Below are positions 11,061 to 24,012 of a stretch of DNA of 64,000 nucleotides, piece after piece. Source of the stretch: Amblyomma americanum (taxonomy: Eukaryota; Arthropoda; Arachnida; Ixodida; Ixodidae); assembly GCF_052857255.1 (NCBI RefSeq), contig NC_135504.1, positions 147,586,121 through 147,650,120 of the forward strand, in the 5' to 3' direction. The notes beneath the pieces are model-generated. The model searched no databases. It had not been told where the DNA came from and saw only the letters and a program-made list of their open reading frames with translations. Both the position numbers and the translations under genes were made by a program. Every line of letters starts with the position of its first letter. Position 1 is the stretch's first letter.

Positions 11061-13100
11061 AGGGACACTTGTAAAACCGATGTGTTTAGATATAGCTCGT
11101 TTTGGTATAAAACAGCTTGTTTCGTTGTTTTAAGCAAGAATACGTGCTTTTCGCGTAGTTATAGAAGAAAAGGTTCTGAGGCGTATTACAGGGACTTGTA
11201 AAACCGATGTGTTCAGATTTAGCTCATCTAGGTCTAAAACAGCTTGTTTCGTTGTATTAAGCACGAATACATGCTTTTCGCGCAGTTATAAGAGAAAAAG
11301 TTTTGACGCGTATCAGAGGAAGAGTTGTAAAACCGATGTGTTCAGATCTAGCTCGTTTCGGTCTAAAACAGCTTGTTTCGTTGTATTAATCACGAATACA
11401 TGCTCTTAGCGCAGTTATAAAAGAAAAAGTTTTGACGCGTGTCACAGGGACACTTGTAAAACCGATGTGTTCAGATTTACCTCGTTTCGGTCTAAAACAG
11501 CTAGTTTCGTTGTATTAAGCAAGAATACATGCTTTTCGCGCAGTTATAAGAGAAAAAGTTCTGACGCGTATTAGAGGGACTTGTAAAACCGATGTGTTCA
11601 GATTTAGCTCATCTCGGTCTAAAACAGCTTGTCTCGTTGTATTAAGCACGAATACATGCTTTTCGCGCAGTTATAAGAGAAAAAGTTTTGACGCCTATCA
11701 CATGAACACTTGTAAAACCGATGTGTTCAGATCTAGCTCGTTTTGGTATAAAACCGCTTGTTTCGTTGTTTTAAGCAAGAATAAGTGCTTTTCGCGTAGT
11801 TATAGAAGAAAAGTTTTGACGCGTTTCACAGGGACACTTGTAAAACCGATGGTTCAGATCTAGCTCATCTCGGTCTAAAACAGCTTGTTTCGTTGTATTA
11901 AGCACGAATACATGCTTTTCGCGCAGTTATAAGAGAAAAAGTTTTGACGCGTGTCACAGGGACACTTGTAAAACCGATGTGTTCAGATTTAGCTCGTTTC
12001 GGTCTAAAACAACTTGTTTCGTTGTTTTAAGCACGAATACGTGCTTTTCGCGTAGTTATAGAAGAAAAAGTTTTGACGCGTATTAGAGGGACTTGTAAAA
12101 CCGATGTGTTCAGATTTAGCTCATCTCGGTATAAAACAGCTTGTTTCGTTGTATTAAGCACGAATACATGCTTTTCGCGCAGTTATAAGAGAAAAAGTTT
12201 TGACGCGTATCAGAGGAAGACTTGTAAAACCGATGTGTTGTGATTTAGCTCGCTTCGGTCTAAAACAGCTTGTTTCGTTGTATTAAGCACGAATACATGC
12301 TTTTCGCGCAGTTATAAGAGAAAAAGTTTTGACGCGCATCACATGGACACTTGTAAAACCGACGTGTTCAGATCTAGCTCGTTTTGGTCTAAAACAGCTT
12401 GCTTCGTTGTATTAAGCACGAATACATGCTTTTCGCGCAGTTATAAGAGAAAAAGTTTTGACGCGTGTCACAGGGACAGTTGTAAAACCGATGTGTTCAG
12501 ATTTAGCTCATCTCGGTCTAAAACAGCTAGTTTCGTTGTATTAAGCACGAATACATGCTTTTCGCGCAGTTATAGGAGAAAAAGTTTTGACGCGTATCAG
12601 AGGAACACTTGTAAAACCGATGTGTTGTGATTTAGCTCGTTTCGGTCAAAAACAGCTTGGTTCGTTGTATTAAGCACGAATACATGCTTTTCGCGCAGTT
12701 ATAAGAGAAAAAGTTTTGACGCGTATCAGAGGAACACTTGTAAAACCGATGTGTTGTGATTTAGCTCGTTTCGGTCTAAAACAGCTTGTTTCGTTGTATT
12801 AAGGAAGAATACATGCTCTTTGCGCAGTTATAAGAGAAAAAGTTTTGACGCGTGTCACAGGGACACTTGTAAAACCGATGTGTTCAGATTTACCTCGTTT
12901 CGGTCTAAAACAGCTTGTTTCGTTGTATTAAGCAAGAATACAATGCTTTTCGCGCAGTTATAAGAGAAAAAGTTTTGACGCGTTTCACAGGGACACTTGT
13001 AAAACCGATGTGTTCAGATTTAGCTCGTTTCGGTCTAAAACAACTTGTTTCGTTGTATTAAGCACGAATACATGCTTTTCGCGCAGTTATAAGAGAAAAA
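11061..13100 (+). repeat. Satellite block linking the 2-kb and 13-kb units
   Basis: The first 800 bp is the copy of 2.7-3.5 kb. From 12,060 the monomer order is type II followed by GTATTAGAGGGACTTG, then CAGAGGAAGACTTG with GCTCGCTTCGG, then GACGTGTTCAG, then type III. That order recurs at about 19.5-20.1, 21.3-21.9 and 24.3-24.8 kb. A local marker is TTAAGGAAGAATACATGCTC at 12,801. There is no non-satellite insert. Confidence 0.7.
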
Positions 13101-16100
13101 TGTTTTGACGCGTATCACGTGGATACTTGTAAAACCGATGTTTTAGATATAGCTCGTTTTGGTATAAAACCGCTTGTTTCGTTGTTTTAAGCAAGAATAA
13201 GTGCTTTTCGCGTAGTTATAGAAGAAAAGTTTTGACGCGTTTCACAGGGACACTTGTAAAACCGATGGTTCAGATTTAGCTCGTTTCGGTCTAAAACGGC
13301 TTGTTTCGTTGTATTAAGCACGAATACATGCTTTTAGCGCAGTTATAAGAAAAAAGTTTTGACGCGTATCACATGGACACTTGTAAAACCGATGTGTTCA
13401 GATTTAGCTCGTTTCGGTCTAAAACAACTAGTTTCGTTGTATTAAGCACGAATACATGCTTTTCGCGCAGTTAAAGAGAAAACGTTTTGACGCGTATCAC
13501 GTGGATACTTGTAAAACCGATGTTTTAGATATAGCTCGTTTTGGTATAAAACCGCTTGTTTCGTTGTTTTAAGCAAGAATAAGTGCTTTTAGCGTTGTTA
13601 TAGAAGAAAAGTTTTGACGCGTTTCACAGGGACGCTTGTAAAACCGATGGTTCAGATTTAGCTCGTTTCGGTCTAAAACAACTTGTTTCGTTGTATTAAG
13701 CAAGAATACAATGCTTTTCGCACAGTTATAAGTGAAAAAGTTTTGACGCGTTTCACAGGGACACTTGTAAATCCGATGTGTTCAGATTTAGCTCATTTCG
13801 GTCTAAAACAACTTGTTTCGTTGTATTAAGCACGAATACATGCTTTTCGCGCAGTTATAAGAGAAAAAGTTTTGACGCGTGCCACAGGGACACTTGTAAA
13901 ACCGATGTGTTCAGATTTAGCTCATCTCGGTCTAAAACAGCTAGTTTCGTTGTATTAAGCACGAATACATGCTTTTCGCGCAGTTATAAGAGAAAAAGGT
14001 TTGACGCGTATCACATGGACACTTGTAAAACCGATGTGTTCAGATCTAGCTCGTTTTGGTCTAAAACAGCTTGTTTCGTTGTATTAAGCACGAATACATG
14101 CTGTTCGCGCAGTTATAGGAGAAAAAGTTTTGACGCGTGTCACAGGGACACTTGTAAAACCGATGTGTTCAGATTTAGCTCATCTCGGTCTAAAACAGCT
14201 AGTTTCGTTGTATTAAGCAAGAATACATGCTTTTTGCGCAGTTATAAGAGAAAAAGTTCTGACGTGTGTCACAGGAACACTTGTAAAACCGATGTGTTCA
14301 GATTTAGCTCGTTTCGGTCTAAAACAACTTGTTTCGTTGTATTAAGCATGAATACATGCTTTTCGCGCAGTTATAAGAGTAAAAGTTTTGACGCGTATCA
14401 CGTGGATACTTGTAAAATCGATGTGTTTAGATATAGCTCGTTTTGGTATAAAACAGCTTGTTTCGTTGTATTAAGCACGAATACATGCTTTTCGCGCAGT
14501 TAGAGGAGAAAAAGTTTTGACGCGTATCAGAGGAAGAGTTGTAAAACCGATGTGTTCAGATCTAGCTCGCTTCGGTCTAAAACAGCTTGTTTCGTTGTAT
14601 TAATCACGAATACATGCTCTTAGCGCAGTTATAAGAGAAAAAGTTTCGACGCGTACCACATGGACACTTGTAAAACCGATGTGTTCAGATCTAGCTCATC
14701 TCGGTCTAAAACAGCTAGTTTCGTTGTATTAAGCAAGAATACATGCTTTTCGCGCAGTTATAAGAGAAAAAGTTCTGACGCGTATTAGAGGGACTTGTAA
14801 AACCGATGTGTTCAGATTTAGCTCATCTCGGTCTAAAACAGCTTGTTTCGTTGTATTAAGCACGAATACATGCTTTTCGCGCAGTTATAAGAGAAAAAGT
14901 TTTGACGCCTATCACATGGACACTTGTAAAACCGATGTGTTCAGATCTAGCTCGTTTTGGTATAAAACCGGTTGTTTCGTTGTTTTAAGCAAGAATAAGT
15001 GCTTTTCGCGTAGTTATAGAAGAAAAGTTTTGACGCGTTTCACAGGGACACTTGTAAAACCGATGTGTTCAGATTTAGCTCATCTCGGTCTAAAACAGCT
15101 AGTTTCGTTGTATTAAGCACGAATACATGCTTTCGCGCAGTTATAGGAGAAAATGTTTTGACGCGTATCAGAGGAACACTTGTAAAACCGATGTGTTGTG
15201 ATTTAGCTCGTTTCGGTCAAAAACAGCTTGATTCGTTGTATTAAGCACGAATACATGCTTTTCGCGCAGTTATAAGAGAAAAAGTTTTGACGCGTATCAG
15301 AGGAACACTTGTAAAACCGATGTGTTGTGATTTAGCTCGTTTCGGTCTAAAACAGCTTGTTTCGTTGTATTAAGGAAGAATACATGCTCTTTGCGCAGTT
15401 ATAAGAGAAAAGTTTTGACGCGTGTCACAGGGACACTTGTAAAACCGATGTGTTCAGATTTACCTCGTTTCGGTCTAAAACAGCTTGTTTCGTTGTATTA
15501 AGCAAGAATACAATGCTTTTCGCGCAGTTATAAGAGAAAAAGTTTTGACGCCTATCACATGGACACTTGTAAAACCGATGTGTTCAGATCTAGCTCGTTT
15601 CGGTATAAAACCGGTTGTTGCGTTGTTTTAAGCAAGAATAAGTGCTTTTCGCGTAGTTATAGAAGAAATGTTTTGACGCGTTTCACAGGGACACTTGTAA
15701 AACCGATGTTTTAGATATAGCTCGTTTTGGTATAAAACCGCTTGTTTCGTTGTTTTAAGCAAGAATAAGTGCTTTTCGCGTAGTTATAGAAGAAAAGTTT
15801 TGACGCGTTTCACAGGGACACTTGTAAAACCGATGGTTCAGATTTAGCTCGTTTCGGTCTAAAACAGCTTGTTTCGTTGTATTAAGCACGAATACATGCT
15901 TTTAGCGCAGTTATAAGAGAAAAAGTTTTGACGCGTATCACATGGACACTTGTAAAACCGATGTGTTCAGATTTAACTCGTTTCGGTCTAAAACAACTAG
16001 TTTCGTTGTATTAAGCACGAATACATGCTTTTCGCGCAGTTAAAGAGAAAACGTTTTGACGCGTATCACGTGGATACTTGTAAAACCGATGTTTTAGATA

Positions 16101-17300
16101 TAGCTCGTTTTGGTATAAAACCGCTTGTTTCGTTGTTTTAAGCAAGAATAAGTGCTTTTCGCGTTGTTATAGAAAAGTTTTGACGCGTTTCACAGGGACG
16201 CTTGTAAAACCGATGGTTCAGATTTAGCTCGTTTCGGTCTAAAACAACTTGATTCGTTGTATTAATCACGAATACATGCTCTTAGCGCAGTTATAAGAGA
16301 AAAAGTTTCGACGCGTACCACATGGACACTTGTAAAACCGATGTGTTCAGATCTAGCTCATCTCGGTCTAAAACAGATAGTTTCGTTGTATTAAGCAAGA
16401 ATACATGCTTTTCGCGCAGTTATAAGAGAAAAAGTTCTGACGTGTATTAGAGGGACTTGTAAAACCGATGTGTTCAGATTTAGCTCATCTCGGTCTAAAA
16501 CAGCTTGTTTCGTTGTATTAAGCACGAATACATGCTTTTCGCGCAGTTATAAGAGAAAAAGTTTTGACGCCTATCACATGGACACTTGTAAAACCGATGT
16601 GTTCAGATCTAGCTCGTTTTGGTATAAAACCGGTTGTTTCGTTGTTTTAAGCAAGAATAAGTGCTTTTCGCGTAGTTATAGAAGAAATGTTTTGACGCGT
16701 TTCACAGGGACACTTGTAAAACCGATGGTTCAGATTTAGCTCGTTTCGGTCTAAAACAGCTTGTTTCGTTGTATTAAGCACGAATACATGCTTTTAGCGC
16801 AGTTATAAGAGAAAAAGTTTTGACGCGTATCACATGGACACTTGTAAAACCGATGTGTTCAGATCTAGTTCATCTCGGTCTAAAACAGCTTGCTTCGTTG
16901 TATTAAGCACGAATACATGCTTTTCGCGCAGTTATAAGAGAAAAAGTTTTGACGCGTGTCACAGGGACACTTGTAAAACCGATGTGTTCAGATTTAGCTC
17001 GTTTCGGTCTAAAACAACTTGTTACGTTGTATTAAGCACGAATACATGCTTTTCGCGCAGTTATAAGAGAAAACGTTTTGACGCGTATCACGTGGATACT
17101 TGTAAAACCGATGTTTTAGATATAGCTCGTTTTGGTATAAAACCGCTTGTTTCGTTGTTTTAAGCAAGAATAAGTGCTTTTCGCGTAGTTATAGAAGAAA
17201 ACTTTTGACGCGTTTCACAGGGACACTTGTAAAACCGATGGTTCAGATTTAGCTCGTTTCGGTCTAAAACAACTTCTTTCGTTGTATTAAGCAAGAATAC
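13101..17300 (+). repeat. Satellite block with rearranged copies of the 5-7 kb unit
   Basis: The stretch 13,640-15,050 is the 8237-bp-offset copy of 5.4-6.8 kb. The part from 14.5 to 15.0 kb is present again at 16.2-16.7 kb, with variants GTATTAATCACG, GACGCGTACCACATGG, GTATTAGAGGGACTTG, GACGCCTATCAC and GGTATAAAACCGG. Type II sub-variants with AATAAGTGC are concentrated here. Several monomers carry one-base losses (GTTAAAGAG near 13,470 and 16,040; GATGGTTCAG), which is why open frames are short. Confidence 0.7.
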
Positions 17301-20300
17301 AATGCTTTTCGCGCAGTTATAAGAGAAAAAGTTTTGACGCGTTTCACAGGGACACTTGTAAAACCGATGTGTTCAGATTTAGCTCGTTTCGGTCTAAAAC
17401 AACTTGTTTCGTTGTATTAAGCACGAATACATGCTTTTCGCGCAGTTATAAGAGAAAAAGTTTTGACGCGTGCCACAGGGACACTTGTAAAACCGATGTG
17501 TTCAGATTTAGCTCATCTCGGTCTAAAACAGCTAGTTTCGTTGTATTAAGCAAGAATACATGCTTTTCGCGCAGTTATAAGAGAAAAAGGTTTGACGCGT
17601 ATCACATGGACACTTGTAAAACCGATGTGTTCAGATCTAGCTCGTTTTGGTCTAAAACAGCTTGTTTCGTTGTATTAAGCACGAATACATGCTGTTCGCG
17701 CAGTTATAAGAGAAAAAGTTTCGACGCGTGTCACAGGGACTCTTGTAAAACCGATGTGTTCAGATTTAGCTCATCTCGGTCTAAAACAGCTAGTTTCGTT
17801 GTATTATGCAAGAATACATGCTTTTCGCGCAGTTATAAGAGAAAAAGTTCTGACGCGTGTCACAGGGACACTTGTAAAACCGATGTGTTCAGATTTAGCT
17901 CGTTTCGGTCTAAAACAACTTTTTTCGTTGTATTAAGCATGAATACATGCTTTTCGCGCAGTTATAAGAGAAAAAGTTTTGACGCGTATCACGTGGATAC
18001 TTGTAAAACCGATGTGTTTAGATATAGCTCGTTTTGGTATAAAACAGCTTGTTTCGTTGTTTTAAGCACGAATACGTGCTTTTCGCGTAGTTATAGAAGA
18101 AAAAGTTTTGACGCGTATTAGAGAGACTTGTAAAACCGATGTGTTCAGATTTAGCTCATCTCGGTCTAAAACAGCTAGTTTCGTTGTATTAAGCACGAAT
18201 ACATGCTTTTCGCGCAGTTATAGGAGAAAAAGTTTTGACGCGTATCAGAGGAACACTTGTAAAACCGATGTGTTGTGATTTAGCTCGTTTCGGTCAAAAA
18301 CAGCTTGTTTCGTTGTATTAAGCACGAATACATGCTTTTCGCGCAGTTATAAGAGAAAAAGTTTTGACGCGTATCAGAGGAACACTTGTAAAACCGATGT
18401 GTTGTGATTTAGCTCGTTTCGGTCTAAAACAGCTTGTTTCGTTGTATTAAGGAAGAATACATGCTCTTTGCGCAGTTATAAGAGAAAAAGTTTTGACGCG
18501 TGTCACAGGGACACTAGTAAAACCGATGTGTTCAGATTTACCTCGTTTCGGTCTAAAACAGCTTGTTTCGTTGTATTAAGCAAGAATACAATGCTTTTCG
18601 CGCAGTTATAAGAGAAAAAGTTTTGACGCGTTTCACAGGGACACTTGTAAAACCGATGTGTTCAGATTTAGCTCGTTTCGGTCTAAAACAAATTGTTTCG
18701 TTGTATTAAGCACGAATACATGCTTTTCGCGCAGTTATAAGAGAAAACGTTTTGACGCGTATCACGTGGATACTTGTAAAACCGATGTTTTAGATATAGC
18801 TCGTTTTGGTATAAAACCGCTTGTTTCGTTGTTTTAAGCAAGAATAAGTGCTTTTCGCGTAGTTATAGAAGAAAAGTTTTGACGCGTTTCACAGGGACAC
18901 TTGTAAAACCGATGGTTCAGATTTAGCTCGTTTCGGTCTAAAACAGCTTGTTTCGTTGTATTAAGCACGAATACATGGTTTTAGCGCAGATATAAGAGAA
19001 AAAGGTTTGACGCGTATCACATGGACATTTGTAAAACCGATGTGTTCAGATCTAGCTCGTTTTGGTCTAAAACAGCTTGTTTCGTTGTATTAAGCACGAA
19101 TACATGCTGTTCGCGCAGTTATAAGAGAAAAAGTTTTGACGCGTGTCACAGGGACACTTGTAAAACCGATGTGTTCAGATTTAGCTCATTTCGGTCTAAA
19201 ACAGCTGGTTTCGTTGTATTAAGCAAGAATACATGCTTTTCGCGCAGTTATAAGAGAAAAAGTTCTGACGCGTGTCACAGGGACACTTGTAAAACCGATG
19301 TGTTCAGATTTAGCTCGTTTCGGTCTAAAACAACTTGTTTCGTTGTATTAAGCATGAATACATGCTTTTCGCGCAGTTATAAGAGAAAAAGTTTTGACGC
19401 GTATCACGTGGATACTTGTAAAACCGATGTGTTTAGATATAGCTCTTTTTGGTATAAAACAGCTTGTTTCGTTGTTTTAAGCACGAATACGTGCTTTTCG
19501 CGTAGTTATAGAAGAAAAAGTTTTGACGCGTATTAGAGGGACTTGTAAAACCGATGTGTTCAGATTTAGCTCATCTCGGTCTAAAACAGCTTGTTTCGTT
19601 GTATTAAGCACGAATACATGCTTTTCGCGCAGTTATAAGAGAAAAAGTTTTGACGCGTATCAGAGGAAGACTTGTAAAACCGATGTGTTGTGATTTAGCT
19701 CGCTTCGGTCTAAAACAGCTTGTTTCGTTGTAATAAGCACGAATACATGCTTTTCGCGCAGTTATAAGAGAAAAAGTTTTGACGCGTATCACATGGACAC
19801 TTGTAAAACCGACGTGTTCAGATCTAGCTCGTCTTGGTCTAAAACAGCTTGCTTCGTTGTATTAAGCACGAATACATGCTTTTCGCGCAGTTATAAGAGA
19901 AAAAGTTTTGACGCGTGTCACAGGGACACTTGTAAAACCGATGTGTTCAGATTTAGCTCATCTCGGTCTAAAACAGCTAGTTTCGTTGTATTAAGCACGA
20001 ATACATGCTTTTCGCGCAGTTATAGGAGAAAAAGTTTTGACGCGTATCAGAGGAACACTTGTAAAACCGATGTGTTGTGATTTAGCTCGTTTCGGTCAAA
20101 AACAGCTTGTTTCGTTGTATTAAGCACGAATACATGCTTTTCGCGCAGTTATAAGAGAAAAAGTTTTGACGGGTATGAGAGGAACACTTGTAAAACCGAT
20201 GTGTTGTGATTTAGCTCGTTTCGGTCTAAAACAGCTTGTTTCGTTGTAATAAGGAAGAATACATGCTTTTTGCGCAGTTATAAGAGAAAACGTTTTGACG

Positions 20301-20517
20301 CCTATCACGTGGATACTTGTAAAACCGATGTTTTAGATATAGCTCGTTTCGGTCTAAAACAACTTGTTTCGCTGTATTAAGCAAGAATAATTGCTTTTCG
20401 CGTAGTTATAGAAGAAAAGTTTTGACGCGTTTCACAGGGACACTTGTAAAACCGATGGTTCAGATTTAGCTCGTTTCGGTCTAAAACAACTTGTTTCGCT
20501 GTATTAAGCAAGAATAC
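17301..20517 (+). repeat. 3217-bp higher-order repeat, copy 1
   Basis: The 17,369-18,121 segment is repeated at 20,586-21,338, an offset of 3217 bp (25 monomers minus 8 bp). Both begin after an AATACAATGC monomer (one extra A) and run through six type I units into a type II unit. The remainder, 18.1-20.5 kb, holds type III runs, AATACAATGC units and sub-variants shared with both neighbours. A partially overlapping copy of the same order is present at 19.0-19.5 kb. Confidence 0.75.
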
Positions 20518-21197
20518 AATGCTTTTCGCGCAGTTATAAGAGAAAAAGTTTTGACGCGTTTCACAGGGACACTTGTAAAACCGATGTGTTCAGATTTAGC
20601 TCGTTTCGGTCTAAAACAACTTGTTTCGTTGTATTAAGCACGAATACATGCTTTTCGCGCAGTTATAAGAGAAAAAGTTTTGACGCGTGCCACAGGGACA
20701 CTTGTAAAACCGATGTGTTCAGATTTAGCTCATCTCGGTCTAAAACAGCTAGTTTCGTTGTATTAAGCACGAATACATGCTTTTCGCGCAGTTATAAGAG
20801 AAAAAGGTTTGACGCGTATCACATGGACACTTGTAAAACCGATGTGTTCAGATCTAGCTCGTTTTGGTCTAAAACAGCTTGTTTCGTTGTATTAGGCACG
20901 AATACATGCTGTTCGCGCAGTTATAAGAGAAAAAGTTTTGACGCGTGTCACAGGGACACTTGTAAAACCGATGTGTTCAGATTTAGCTCATCTCGGTCTA
21001 AAACAGCTAGTTTCGTTGTATTAAGCAAGAATACATGCTTTTCGCGCAGTTATAAGAGAAAAAGTTCTGACGCGTGTCACAGGGACACTTGTAAAACCGA
21101 TGTGTTCAGATTTAGCTCGTTTCGGTCTAAAACAACTTGTTTCGTTGTATTAAGCATGAATACATGCTTTTCGCGCAGTTATAAGAGAAAAAGTTTT
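20518..21197 (+). repeat. 3217-bp higher-order repeat, partial copy 2
   Basis: This segment matches 17,301-17,980 in monomer order and variants, including the GCCACAGGG unit, the AAAAAGGTTTGACG unit, the ATGCTGTTCGCG unit, GTTCTGACGCG and TTAAGCATGAATAC. It runs directly into the 2929-bp unit. The open frame across it extends to 21,338 (250 codons). Confidence 0.75.
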
Positions 21198-22766
21198 GAC
21201 GCGTATCACGTGGATACTTGTAAAACCGATGTGTTTAGATATAGCTCGTTTTGGTATAAAACAGCTTGTTTCGTTGTTTTAAGCACGAATACGTGCTTTT
21301 CGCGTAGTTATAGAAGAAAAAGTTTTGACGCGTATTAGAGGGACTTGTAAAACCGATGTGTTCAGATTTAGCTCATCTCGGTCTAAAACAGCTTGTTTCG
21401 TTGTATTAAGCACGAATACATGCTTTTCGCGCAGTTATAAGAGAAAAAGTTTTGACGCGTATCAGAGGAAGATGTAAAACCGATGTGTTGTGATTTAGCT
21501 CGCTTCGGTCTAAAACAGCTTGTTTCGTTGTATTAAGCACGAATACATGCTTTTCGCGCAGGTATAAGAGAAAAAGTTTTGACGCGTATCACATGGACAC
21601 TTGTAAAACCGACGTGTTCAGATCTAGCTCGTTTTGGTCTAAAACAGCTTGCTTCGTTGTATTAAGCACGAATACATGCTTTTCGCGCAGTTATAAGAGA
21701 AAAAGTTTTGACGCGTGTCACAGGGACACTTGTAAAACCGATGTGTTCAGATTTAGCTCATCTCGGTCTAAAACAGCTAGTTTCGTTGTATTAAGCACGA
21801 ATACATGCTTTTCGCGCAGTTATAGCAGAAAAAGTTTTGACGCGCATCAGAGGAACACTTGTAAAACCGATGTGTTGTGATTTAGCTCGTTTCGGTCAAA
21901 AACAGCTTGTTTCGTTGTATTAAGCACGAATACATGCTTTTCGCGCAGTTATAAGAGAAAAAGTTTTGACGCGTATCAGAGGAATACTTGTAAAACCGTT
22001 GTGTTGTGATTTAGCTCGTTTCGGTCTAAAACAGCTTGTTTCGTTGTATTAAGGAAGAATACATGCTTTTTGCGCAGTTATAAGAGAAAAAGTTTTGACG
22101 CGTGTCACAGGGACACTTGTAAAACCGATGTGTTCAGATTTACCTCGTTTCGGTCTAAAACAGCTTGTTTCGTTGTATTAAGCAAGAATACATGCTTTTC
22201 GCGCGGTTATAAGAGAAAAAGTTCTGGCGCGTGTTACAGGGACACTTGTAAAACCGATGTGTTCAGATTTAGCTCGTTTCGGTCTAAAACAACTTGTTTC
22301 GTTGTATTAAGCATGAATACATGCTTTTCGCGCAGTTATAAGAGAAAAAGTTTTGACGCGTATCACGTGGATACTTGTAAAACCGATGTGTTTAGATATA
22401 GGTCGTTTTGGTATAAAACAGCTTGTTTCGTTGTTTTAAGCAAGAATACGTGCTTTTCGCGTAGTTATAGAAGAAAAAGTTTTGACGTGTATTAGAGGGA
22501 CTTGTAAAACCGATGTGTTCAGATTTAGCTCATCTCGGTCTAAAACAGCTTGTTTCGTTGTATTAAGCACGAATACATGCTTTTCACGCAGTTATAAGAG
22601 AAAAAGTTTTGACGCGTATCAGAGGAAGACTTGTAAAACCGATGTGTTGTGATTTAGCTCGCTTCGGTCTAAAACAGCTTGTTTCGTTGTATTAAGCACG
22701 AATACATGCTTTTCGCGCAGTTATAAGAGAAAAAGTTTTGACGCGTATCACATGGACACTTGTAAA

Positions 22767-22997
22767 GCAAAAAAGACGAACTGCGCAACAAGAACACGGA
22801 CGAAAGGGAGATTGTCACGTGCCATATTGATCAGATTTGAAGTGCGTTGGGATCGCTATATATATTTGCCTTGTATTCCTTCCTTTAGTAAAGTTGTGCT
22901 GCGTTAGTGTGTGTCTGCCTCCCTGTCGTCCGTGTTCTTGTTGCGCAGTTCGTCTTTTTTGCATTATGATCAACCAACTAGCCCGACAAGTCCTGTT
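22767..22997. mobile_element. Fold-back insert, copy 1 (231 bp, 44-bp inverted repeats)
   Basis: Non-satellite sequence lies between two copies of the satellite 12-mer GACACTTGTAAA (22,755-22,766 and 22,998-23,009), which look like a target-site duplication. The left arm (44 bp, starting GCAAAAAAGACGAACTGCGC) is the reverse complement of the right arm ending at 22,962. This copy has one mismatch, CCCTGTCG for CCCTTTCG. The arms enclose about 108 bp with CACGTG, TGATCA and TATATATAT. A further 35 bp (ATTATGATCAACCAACTAGC, then to CCTGTT) lies outside the right arm but inside the target duplication. There is no coding capacity. It resembles a MITE, but the asymmetric tail argues for a retrotransposed or template-switched fragment. 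Confidence 0.85.
22857..22889 (+). promoter_or_regulatory. TATA/initiator-like pair inside the fold-back insert (weak)
   Basis: TATATATAT at 22,857-22,865 is followed about 30 bp later by TTTAGTA, loosely like an arthropod initiator, with CACGTG about 40 bp upstream. All four insert copies preserve it, oriented toward the following satellite. AT-rich matches of this kind arise often by chance, so this is only a candidate. Confidence 0.2.
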
Positions 22998-23781
22998 GAC
23001 ACTTGTAAAACCGATGTGTTCAGATCTAGCTCGTTTTGGTCTAAAACAGCTTGCTTCGTTGTATTAAGCACGAATACATGCTTTTCGCGCAGTTATAAGA
23101 GAAAAAGTTTTGACGCGTGTCACAGGGACACTTGTAAAACCGATGTGTTGTGATTTAGCTCGTTTCGGTCTAAAACAGCTTGTTTCGTTGTATTAAGGAA
23201 GAATACATGCTTTTTGCGCAGTTATAAGAGAAAAAGTTTTGACGCGTGTCACAGGGACACTTGTAACACCGATGTGTTCAGATTTACCTCGTTTCGGTCT
23301 AAAACAGCTTGTTTCGTTGTATTAAGCAAGAATACATGCTTTTCGCGCAGTTATAAGAGAAAAAGTTTTGACGCGTATCACGTGGATACTTGTAAAACCG
23401 ATGTGTTTAGATATAGGTCGTTTTGGTATAAAACAGCTTGTTTCGTTGTTTTAAGCAAGAATACGTGCTTTTCGCGTAGTTATAGAAGAAAAAGTTTTGA
23501 CGTGTATTAGAGGGACTTGTAAAACCGATGTGTTCAGATTTAGCTCATCTCGGTCTAAAACAGCTTGTTTCGTTGTATTAAGCACGAATACATGCTTTTC
23601 ACGCAGTTATAAGAGAAAAAGTTTTGACGCGTATCAGAAGAAGACTTGTAAAACCGATGTGTTGTGATTTAGCTCGCTTCGGTCTAAAACAGCTTGTTTC
23701 GTTGTATTAAGCACGAATACATGCTTTTCGCGCAGTTATAAGAGAAAAAGTTTTGACGCGTATTACATGGACACTTGTAAA

Positions 23782-24012
23782 GCAAAAAAGACGAACTGCG
23801 CAACAAGAACACGGACGAAAGGGAGATTGTCACGTGCCATATTGATCAGATTTGAAGTGCGTTGGGATCGCTATATATATTTGCCTTGTATTCCTTCCTT
23901 TAGTAAAGTTGTGCTGCGTTAGTGTGTGTCTGCCTCCCTTTCGTCCGTGTTCTTGTTGCGCAGTTCGTCTTTTTTGCATTATGATCAACCAACTAGCCCG
24001 ACAAGTCCTGTT
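23782..24012. mobile_element. Fold-back insert, copy 2
   Basis: Same 231-bp insert 1015 bp after copy 1, in the same orientation and between the same GACACTTGTAAA duplicates. Here the two 44-bp arms are perfect complements (CCCTTTCG on the right). Because monomer position, flanks and insert length are identical, this is a paralogous copy carried by the satellite duplication and not a second transposition. Confidence 0.85.

Noticed and set aside
22837..23067. Small open frames starting in the fold-back insert (for example 76 and 80 codons)
   Set aside because: They are chance frames crossing from insert into satellite, duplicated with the insert, and have no recognisable protein.
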